DNA of 64,000 bases from Betaproteobacteria bacterium. GTDB taxonomy: Bacteria; Pseudomonadota; Gammaproteobacteria; Burkholderiales; Burkholderiaceae_C. Shown here piece by piece: positions 26,016-32,155 of this stretch. The notes under the pieces were generated by a model. The model saw only the letters and a list, made by a program, of their open reading frames with translations, was not told the origin of the DNA and ran no database searches. Every line of letters begins with the position of its first letter. Position 1 is the first letter of the stretch. The DNA is taken from contig JADIZZ010000003.1 in the NCBI GenBank assembly GCA_016704535.1, forward strand, positions 372,001 to 436,000. The letters run 5' to 3'. The position numbers and the translations under genes were made by a program.

Positions 26016-26552
26016 TCACAGTCCTGCGCGGACGCGCATGATGTGGCTGAGGAAAGGCTCCCCCTTCCAGTGCACAAAGCCTGGCAGCCGCATAACGCGC
26101 CCGAGGTTGCACACCGTCGTGTCGCCCCCGAATCTCGCCGCCAGTGCCAACTGCCTCGACTTGAACTCGTCGAGTGGCCCGCCTTTAGTGCGCCAGTGTC
26201 CGTGGTACTTGCCGGGGCTAGTCTCCACGATGATGTCGGGCTGCTCGGGGGAGTTCAGCAGCAGCGATCCGTCGCCATCGTCGATGTCGACGAAGTAGCC
26301 TCGCAGCCGGAACACCTCGTCGTCTTTGCGGCCGGTCGCGGCGTTGATCTGGACCCAGATGGCATGGTGCTGCGCGTTGAGGCCGACCAGGCGGGTCCAG
26401 ACCTGATCGAGGGTGCCGCGCAGAATATTGGGACGGCCACGCCCGGGTGGTCGGGGCTCTAACTGAGTCTGAAACCAGAAGTCGCCGCCGGGCTCGATCA
26501 GGTTTAGGAAGCGCTCTGCCTCAGCGCGGTTGGGGGTGATCTTCGTGGACAT
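26016..26552 (-). CDS. RepB-like DNA primase domain protein
   Basis: A 178-residue protein (MSTKITPNRAEAERFLNLIE) of the RepB/archaeo-eukaryotic-type primase group found on plasmids and islands. The segment FVDIDDGDGSLL carries the acidic metal-binding pair, and IIVETSPGKYHGHWRTKGGP and LGRVMRLPGFVHWKG are conserved parts of the family. The ATG at 26552 overlaps the TGA of the AlpA-like gene (ATGA), indicating coupling, and the helicase gene follows after 5 bases. It would lay primers for the element's replication. Confidence 0.78.
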   Translation of the reverse strand: MSTKITPNRAEAERFLNLIEPGGDFWFQTQLEPRPPGRGRPNILRGTLDQVWTRLVGLNAQHHAIWVQINAATGRKDDEVFRLRGYFVDIDDGDGSLLLNSPEQPDIIVETSPGKYHGHWRTKGGPLDEFKSRQLALAARFGGDTTVCNLGRVMRLPGFVHWKGEPFLSHIMRVRAGL

Positions 26553-26761
26553 CACGCCACCCCCAGGATGCGGCGCAACTTGGCGACCGGCCACGCCAAG
26601 CGGCCATTCACGCGGATGGGGCGGATCGGGCCGTTCTCCTTGCAGGCCCAGATGCGAAGGGTCTGGTCTGCGCGGTTGAGGTGTGCCGCCGCCTCAGCAG
26701 TCGGCAGGACTGAACGGGTCTCTTGGTCCAGAGGGACCGGTTGAAACGTCTTAGAAGTCAT
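26552..26761 (-). CDS. AlpA/excisionase-like helix-turn-helix protein
   Basis: A 69-residue MerR/AlpA-type HTH protein (MTSKTFQPVPLDQETRSVLP, then TAEAAAHLNRADQTLRIWAC, then RPIRVNGRLAWPVAKLRRIL). The size and the VNGRLAWPVAKL wing match small excisionase or AlpA regulators of integrated elements. It is the first gene of the primase-helicase unit, so it probably controls that operon and/or excision by the integrase. The start at 26761 removes an unlikely Arg-rich leader. Confidence 0.75.
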   Translation of the reverse strand: MTSKTFQPVPLDQETRSVLPTAEAAAHLNRADQTLRIWACKENGPIRPIRVNGRLAWPVAKLRRILGVA

Positions 26762-26881
26762 ATCGAAACTCTCGGGTCTGTTGAACATGACCCATCGTCT
26801 CGGTGCGACTCTCCTCCTCCGCAACCGTACCCCGTACCCCCAGTTTGGGGTATACCCCGGCGAGGCGCCGTCCAGCGGCGA

Positions 26882-27466
26882 TCAGTTGATGGCGCCGCTC
26901 GCCCGCAGGCGCTCCCATGCCTTATCGAAAACCGTTGCGCCTGCGAACAGGCCAGTAGAGCCGCTCAGGGTCTTCTTGACGAGAGCCTTCACGCCCGGTT
27001 TTCCGGGAGCCGCTATTGGCAGCACGAGCGGGTCGTGCCCTTGCCGGGCCAGTTCTGCCAAGATCGCAGCTTCCTGCGCAGCGTGCCGCGAGACGGGTGC
27101 CCTCGTACTGGCACCCGATTGACTCGGCATAGGCACATCGAGGCCGACCACAACCGTGTTCCAGCCCTTCTCGCGTAGCCAGTCGAAGAGGCGCGCATTC
27201 CTCTTGACGCGGGTGCTCACCTTGGGGCCAGCGCCACCGAGCAGATCGGTAACTTCGACCGTGCCTGCGTGTACGGCAGCGACGAGCATCTCAATCTCAT
27301 GGCTCAAATCCGAATTCGCCCAGTCAGGCAGTTCGTCCTCGAGTCTCGGATCGATGCCGTGCCGCATCCAGGCGATGTCGCCGATGGTCAACGAATCGAA
27401 CTGACGCCAATACTCGTAGCGCACGCTGAAGTCCCTTGGTGCAACCGGTGTTGTTTCGCCTTGCAT
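26882..27466 (-). CDS. Hypothetical protein of integrated elements
   Basis: A 194-residue protein from the ATG at 27466. It opens with RDFSVRYEYWRQFDSLTIGD, has a central RLFDWLREKGWNTVVVGLDV segment and ends SGSTGLFAGATVFDKAWERL. I have a sense of similar proteins next to integrases in betaproteobacterial islands but cannot name a function. There is no signal peptide or membrane segment. It lies between the HTH gene and the integrase stub on the same strand. Confidence 0.65.
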   Translation of the reverse strand: MQGETTPVAPRDFSVRYEYWRQFDSLTIGDIAWMRHGIDPRLEDELPDWANSDLSHEIEMLVAAVHAGTVEVTDLLGGAGPKVSTRVKRNARLFDWLREKGWNTVVVGLDVPMPSQSGASTRAPVSRHAAQEAAILAELARQGHDPLVLPIAAPGKPGVKALVKKTLSGSTGLFAGATVFDKAWERLRASGAIN

Positions 27467-27576
27467 GGGATTGCTCTCGAATTTGCTGTGGCGCTGCCTG
27501 CACCAGCAACGCTACGGTGAGGTGCCGATCGCCTTGTGTGTGGATCGGGACTGTCGAGGCAGGGCCGTTGGCCTTG

Positions 27577-27841
27577 TCAGGTGACCGCTCGAACCTTGGC
27601 CTGGCTCGGCGCAGCAACGACCTCGATGCCTGCCTGCTCCAGTATCCACGTCTCGATGTGCTCATGGTGCACGCGCAGCAGGTCCAGCGGGCGCACGGTG
27701 TAGTGCTTTTCGGCGGTGGCGCTTGGCTTGTGGCCCATGATCTGCGCCACAACGCCCGCTGGCACTTCGAGCCACTCGGTCAGGACGTGGGGCGAGCGGT
27801 TCGGCACCTGCGGCATCAGCCAAACACCGGCGGGCACGTGG
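27577..27841 (-). pseudogene. C-terminal stub of a second tyrosine integrase
   Basis: The frame encodes only the end of a phage-type integrase: LTEWLEVPAGVVAQIMGHKP, then SATAEKHYTVRPLDLLRVHH with the catalytic Tyr, then IETWILEQAGIEVVAAPSQA. No Arg-box or N-terminal domain precedes it, since the full integrase begins just upstream. Its sequence differs clearly from the intact neighbour (AIAEGYRPRSIDALRPYLAQ). It is the scar of an earlier, related element at the same site. Confidence 0.7.
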
Positions 27842-27844
27842 CAT

Positions 27845-29275
27845 CTATGCCGACGTGACCAGTTGGAGCGCCTTCTTCGGCGATGCGGCAGGTTCAAACG
27901 CGATGCCGGCCTTGTCGAGGATGAAGCGCTCTATCTGCGCAAGGTACGGGCGCAGGGCGTCAATGGAACGGGGCCGATAGCCTTCGGCGATGGCGCTCGG
28001 CTTGTGGCCCATGACTTGAGCGATGGCGCCAGCGGGGGCGCCCGCAGCCTCACCCTGCAGCGAGAAGGTGCGGCGCAGCCCGTGAATCGAAACGTGGGGG
28101 ATGCCAGCATCGGCCAGCACAGCGGCATGCGGCGCGCTGGGTTCGGCGATGTGCCCGGATGCGCTGGCCTTCACCCAAAGTCGCGGCGCGCCCTTCTTCC
28201 CTGTCGACAGCCGCACGCTGGCGAACACCCATTCGTTGTGCCGGGGCAGGGTGCCGAGTAGCTGCGTCATGTAGGGCGTGAGCGGGATAACGCGTGTCGC
28301 GTCCACCTTGTCGGCGATGGTCAGCTTCTGCCACTGGAAATCCACATCAGCCCAGCGCAGGGCGGCCATTTCCTCGCGGCGGGCGCCGGTCAGCACCAGG
28401 GCCTGAAGGTAGGCACGGGCGACGCGGCTCGATATCTTGTCGGTGCCAGCGAACCACGCGGGCAGTTGGTCAGTATCCAGGGCGTCGCGGCGCTTGTTCA
28501 CCCCGGGCAGCACGTCGCCGAGTTCGCTGGCGCGGGCAGCATCCTTTTGCACCAGGGCGCGGAGGTCCTTCTTAGTGGCACACCAGCCCAGGAACCCGGA
28601 GAACATCGCCACGGCTCGCGCGGCCTGAATCGGCGCCGTCTTGGCTTCCTTCGCGTACCACTCGCGGATGGTGTCTTGGTCTATCGACGCCAGCGGCAGC
28701 GGCATCAAGGCGGCCAGGTGCCCTGGCTTCGTCTTGCCCTTGCCGCGCTTCTTCGGCTCGCCACCCAGTGACGCGGACTTCTTCAGGTCGGCCAGGTAGC
28801 GCGGCTTCCACGCGGCTTTGCGCTTCGGCTTGCCTTCAGCCAGATAGCGGGGCCACACCGCGGCCACGGTCACGGCGCGAGCGGCGTCGGCGGCAGCGCG
28901 TTTGGTGGCTTGGGCCTCAGCTTCGGCCTTTTCCTGCGCGGCTTGCTCGGCCTGCAGGCGGTCGAGGTCGCGCGGGTCTAGCTTGTCAGTCTTGACAGTC
29001 CTAGCGAGGTCGCGGGCTTTCCTCTTCGCTTCTTCAATCGTGATGAGCGGGAACCGGCCCAGCGTGCGGCTTATGGCGCGGCCGTTCAACTTCGCCTCAT
29101 ACACAAACGCCTTCGCGCCGTTTGCCGTCACTCGCACGCGCAGGCCAGTCACGTCCTTGTCTCTCAGGAACGCCTTCGGCACGCCGGGCGGGCAGGTAAG
29201 TCGTGCAATCAGCCCCTCACTCAGTTCGTGAGTCACGCCCAGGTCGATAGGCGCGTCCTTCTTCGGTCTTGCCAT
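27845..29275 (-). CDS. Tyrosine-type site-specific integrase
   Basis: A 476-residue phage/island integrase of the DUF4102 type. The N-terminal arm-binding domain is GLRVRVTANGAKAFVYEAKL and GRAISRTLGRFPLITIEEAK. The catalytic residues appear in LTGARREEMAALRW (Arg), HGLRRTF (HxxR), GHKP (His) and IAEGYRPRS (Tyr). The start at 29275 (MARPKKDAPIDLGV) is preferred. An ATG at 29299 is possible. Its start lies about 180 bp from the tRNA-Thr 3' fragment, so it should catalyse integration into, and excision from, that tRNA gene. Confidence 0.92.
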   Translation of the reverse strand: MARPKKDAPIDLGVTHELSEGLIARLTCPPGVPKAFLRDKDVTGLRVRVTANGAKAFVYEAKLNGRAISRTLGRFPLITIEEAKRKARDLARTVKTDKLDPRDLDRLQAEQAAQEKAEAEAQATKRAAADAARAVTVAAVWPRYLAEGKPKRKAAWKPRYLADLKKSASLGGEPKKRGKGKTKPGHLAALMPLPLASIDQDTIREWYAKEAKTAPIQAARAVAMFSGFLGWCATKKDLRALVQKDAARASELGDVLPGVNKRRDALDTDQLPAWFAGTDKISSRVARAYLQALVLTGARREEMAALRWADVDFQWQKLTIADKVDATRVIPLTPYMTQLLGTLPRHNEWVFASVRLSTGKKGAPRLWVKASASGHIAEPSAPHAAVLADAGIPHVSIHGLRRTFSLQGEAAGAPAGAIAQVMGHKPSAIAEGYRPRSIDALRPYLAQIERFILDKAGIAFEPAASPKKALQLVTSA

Positions 29276-29383
29276 TCTGGCCCCCGGCCGGTTCGTCATA
29301 CCTGCGCCATACCTGCGCAAGTGCTCAGTTTTGGCGAATCTGAATCAACGTCAAATCTGCGGACTCTGCGGCAAACGTGAACG

Positions 29384-29405
29384 TAAGTTGTTGATTTGCA
29401 TTGAA
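29384..29405. repeat. Third copy of the TAAGTYGTTGATTT motif, near attR
   Basis: TAAGTTGTTGATTTGCATTG matches the inner part of the palindromic repeat at 24403 with one substitution and a one-base insertion. Its position between the integrase start and the tRNA fragment suggests an integrase or excisionase arm-binding site. Confidence 0.45.
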
Positions 29406-29457
29406 TACATGGCGAGTCTATCAACAGCGATGAACGGGCGCAAACACTGCTTCTGGT

Positions 29458-29505
29458 GCATTCGTAATGCGAAGGTCACCAGTTCGACTCCGGTCACCGG
29501 CACCA
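29458..29505 (+). tRNA. 3' fragment of tRNA-Thr(CGT): attachment-site remnant
   Basis: From the anticodon arm (GCATTCGTAATGCGAAGGTC) through the T-loop TTCGACT and acceptor strand CACCGGC to the encoded CCA, this is the 3' half of a threonine tRNA with anticodon CGT. It resembles the E. coli CGU-reading tRNA-Thr. The expected 5' half is absent, because the upstream sequence belongs to the island. The T-stem has one A-C mismatch. It is not a working tRNA. It marks the attR end of the element. The intact tRNA was not found in this window. Confidence 0.8.
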
Positions 29506-29531
29506 TAAACACCAAATAAATCAAGCACTTA

Positions 29532-29557
29532 GGCCACCCGAGATGGTGGCCTTTTTT
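29532..29557 (+). terminator. Rho-independent terminator of the original tRNA-Thr unit
   Basis: GGCCACC at 29532-29538 pairs with GGTGGCC at 29545-29551 around a 6-base loop, followed by TTTTTT. It stands 26 bases after the tRNA CCA, as expected for the host tRNA's own terminator. This supports reading the attachment site as facing left. Confidence 0.8.
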
Positions 29558-29721
29558 GTTTTCTGCGGTCGTTGGAGACGGTATGGGGAATGGCGGTAGC
29601 CCTCCCGGCGCCACACCCCAGACTCAACAAAGCCCGCACGCGGCGGGCTCTGCAGTAGCTGACGGTGGCCTTCTACGAGCTGGCGACCCCCGTGGTCCAG
29701 CCTCAGGGGTTCACTCCAGGC

Positions 29722-29985
29722 GCGGACCGAAAACTGACCCATTCCTGAAAGTTGTGCCGACCCGAAACTGAGCCAGGTGGAGAACCTGCCCTGCCGTCCT
29801 CTTGTAGCAGCAGGGAAATGGAGTGATCACCATGGACATGATCTGCAGCATCCTGCGACTGCATAGCCGGGGCAAGAAGAGCGAGCGCGAGATTGCGCGC
29901 ATGACGGGGTTGTCCCGGAGCACGGTGGCCAAGTGGCCCATGGCGCGGTGGCCCATGTGGGCCGCCTGGGCGCGGAGTTGGAGCA
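29722..29985 (+). mobile_element. Remnant of an IS21-family left end with istA 5' fragment
   Basis: The tandem subterminal motif CGAAAACTGACCCA and CGAAACTGAGCCAG at about 29726-29775 is typical of IS21-family ends. A coding start follows (GTG at 29823): ITMDMICSILRLHSRGKKSE, then REIARMTGLSRSTVAKW, the HTH of the IstA transposase. After about 40 codons the similarity stops and no DDE domain or istB follows, so only one end of the element remains. Confidence 0.7.
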
Positions 29986-30177
29986 GTCCTTCGCCTGAGG
30001 GCGGGGGCCCTTGGGCGCCGGGTCGCCTGTACGGTGCCGGCGCCGGAGGATGGGGCCGCTTGCAGTGGCGGCCCAAGGGCAGGCGCCCGGGGCCAGCCCC
30101 TGCCATTGACCTCGGACAACGCGGCCGCCGCGCGGCTGAGGATGATGGCTTCACCACGCTGCGGACTCCCCAACCCG

Positions 30178-31215
30178 ATGACAACGACAAGGCCGCAGAC
30201 GCCCCCGCCGCTGAACGCGGCGCCAGTCCCATCCCGTGCGCTGCACTGGGACATCGACATCCCGCTGCTCACCAACGTGTACATGCTGCGCGCGATGTTG
30301 ACGGTCACGCTGGGTTCGGCCGCGCTGGTGGCCGCGCTGGTGTCACTGATGCTGGCGGTGCAGGGTGATGGGTCGCTGATCCCGCCCATGCTGGGCCTGT
30401 TCGCGGCAGCCGGCCTGGGCTTTCTGCTGCTTGCGTTGCTGGTCATGGGCCTGGTGTTCGGCAACCGGCTGCGGGCGCGTTTCAGTGTGGATGACCAGGG
30501 CGTGAGCTTCCAGACCCGCGACCGTGTGGCAAAGGCCAGCAACCGCGCTGCCTTGGCGTTGGGCCTGGTGCTGGGCCGGCCTGGCGCTGCTGGCAGCGGC
30601 CTGCTGGCGATGACCCAGGAGCAGCAGACCTTGCGCTGGGCCGGCGGCTTCCGCGCCGAGTTCGATGCGGCGCACCACAGCATCGCCCTGCGCAACCGCT
30701 GGCGCACGCTGCTGCGCGTGTATTGCACGCCCGACAACCACGCCGCCGTCTGCGCACGCGTCCGCGAGCAGATGGCGCGGCATCACACCGCCGAGCGCGC
30801 CCGAGGCCGCTCGCCGGTGGCCGGCTACCTGGGGCGCACGGCGCTGGCAGTACTGGCCTGCGTGCCGATGTTCCTGCTGGCGCCGGTGTTTGGCTACGGC
30901 CTGTTGCTGCCATTGCTGCTGATGTGCTTCGCCATCGCCACCGTGTGGTTCGTCAGGCACCTGGCCTGGGTGGTGCTGGGTTGCAGCGCCACCCTGGCCG
31001 TGAACACACTGATGGCCGGCATGGTGGTGCGTGAATCGGCGTTCTCGCGCGGCACCCACTTCCGCCGCTACGAAGTGCTCTCAGGCGACGACTGGGCCCT
31101 GAGCGTGCTAGCCTCGCTGGGCCTGGTCTACCTGGCCTGGCACGCAGTGCAGACCCTGCGCAAGCGTAGCGTGCCAGCGCTGGAGGCCGACCTGCAGGAT
31201 GCAGAAGGGCCATGA
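30178..31215 (+). CDS. Membrane protein with PH-like cytoplasmic segment, unknown function
   Basis: A 345-residue protein from the ATG at 30178 (MTTTRPQTPPPLNAAPVPSR). Two membrane segments lie near residues 35-100. A soluble stretch then resembles a bacterial PH-like fold (RARFSVDDQGVSFQTRDRVA, then AHHSIALRNRWRTLLRVYC). Three or four more membrane segments follow. I do not recognise the family. It converges on the TPR-GYF_2 gene with a 45 bp gap. Its likely relation to the neighbouring membrane-protein operon is positional only. The start was chosen because upstream codons belong to the IS21 scar. Confidence 0.7.
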   Translation: MTTTRPQTPPPLNAAPVPSRALHWDIDIPLLTNVYMLRAMLTVTLGSAALVAALVSLMLAVQGDGSLIPPMLGLFAAAGLGFLLLALLVMGLVFGNRLRARFSVDDQGVSFQTRDRVAKASNRAALALGLVLGRPGAAGSGLLAMTQEQQTLRWAGGFRAEFDAAHHSIALRNRWRTLLRVYCTPDNHAAVCARVREQMARHHTAERARGRSPVAGYLGRTALAVLACVPMFLLAPVFGYGLLLPLLLMCFAIATVWFVRHLAWVVLGCSATLAVNTLMAGMVVRESAFSRGTHFRRYEVLSGDDWALSVLASLGLVYLAWHAVQTLRKRSVPALEADLQDAEGP

Positions 31216-31260
31216 ACCGAGCCGACCGCGGCGCAAGATTTGCGCCGCGATGGCGGGTGA

Positions 31261-32124
31261 TCAAGCCACGATCAGCCCGGCAGCGCTGGCGGCCTTCCAG
31301 TCGTCCAGCGCCGGGTTCCACACCGGCGTGTCCGCAGGCAACTCACCGCGCGCCAGCCGCACTCGCAACTCGGCCTCGGGCACGGGCCCCAGGGCTTGCC
31401 CGTTGACGGCGTAGTGCCAGCTTGGGGTGGAGGGCGGCAATGGCGGCGGCACTGCCGGTGCCGCCGCCACTGGACGGGCCGGGGCGTGCTGCGCTGGCTT
31501 CATGACCACCGTGAAGGCCGGGTCCTCGGGCTCGACGGCATGCGCCGGTGTGCGCGTGATACCCAGCCGGTCTTCCAGCTCACCGAGGAAGTCCCAGAAC
31601 CCGTCTTCCCCGGGGATCAGCGTGCTCACGTCCTTGAGCAACGCGTAGGCCTTTTGCAGTTCACCATCTCGGGCGCAGATGCGGGCCAGGATCAACCACA
31701 GTACCGGCAGGATCTGGTCCTTCGGCGTGCGGGCGATCACCGTCTCGATCTCGCGCCGGGCCTCGACGTTGCGGCCCAGGCAGTGCAGCGCCAGCGCGGC
31801 ATGGCTGCGCAGTGACACGCTCTCGGGCACCGCGTCCAGCCCCATCTCGTAGAGCTGCAAGGCCTGTTCGTGAAAGCCCCGCGCGGCAGCGGCCAGGCCC
31901 GACAGGTAGGCCAGCATCGCGAGCAGTTGCCGGTAGTCGCCCTCCAGCGCTGGGTTGTCGTCGAGGAAGCTGCGCAGCTCCACCAGCATGGCCGCGATGT
32001 CGACCCGGCCGCCTGGCGCAAACACCACCTGCTGACGGCCCCGCCGCACGGGGATGGGATGGGGCGGCAGCTTCAACTCGCGTCGCATCTCGGGCTTGAG
32101 CTCGAAGAAGACGAATTCACTCAT
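31261..32124 (-). CDS. TPR-like protein with C-terminal GYF_2 domain
   Basis: A 287-residue cytoplasmic protein. The N-terminal two thirds are TPR-like helices (LLAMLAYLSGLAAAARGFHE, then LRSHAALALHCLGRNVEARR). A Pro-rich linker (PAVPPPLPPSTPS) leads to a GYF_2 domain (WHYAVNGQALGPVPEAELRV, then TPVWNPALDDWKAA). GYF_2 domains bind Pro-rich peptides and are common in proteins near membrane complexes. It is the last gene of the four-gene unit, 31 bp after the large exported protein, and may act as its cytoplasmic adaptor, which is inference. Confidence 0.8.
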   Translation of the reverse strand: MSEFVFFELKPEMRRELKLPPHPIPVRRGRQQVVFAPGGRVDIAAMLVELRSFLDDNPALEGDYRQLLAMLAYLSGLAAAARGFHEQALQLYEMGLDAVPESVSLRSHAALALHCLGRNVEARREIETVIARTPKDQILPVLWLILARICARDGELQKAYALLKDVSTLIPGEDGFWDFLGELEDRLGITRTPAHAVEPEDPAFTVVMKPAQHAPARPVAAAPAVPPPLPPSTPSWHYAVNGQALGPVPEAELRVRLARGELPADTPVWNPALDDWKAASAAGLIVA

Positions 32125-32155
32125 GGTGTTTCTCCGGCCTTGGGTGGACGCACGA

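Larger units (their letters stand above)
23860..29505. mobile_element. Integrated satellite- or plasmid-like element (replication-integration core; left end unknown)
   Basis: The right end is set by a displaced 3' half of tRNA-Thr next to an integrase. Inside are an AlpA-like HTH protein, a RepB-type primase, a RepA-type helicase and a small terminase subunit, with no large terminase, portal or capsid gene in view. This inventory resembles phage-inducible islands more than a full prophage. The left boundary is not visible. The ssb gene, the CSD-Excalibur gene and the restriction operon at 12.3-22 kb may be cargo of the same element. Confidence 0.5.
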
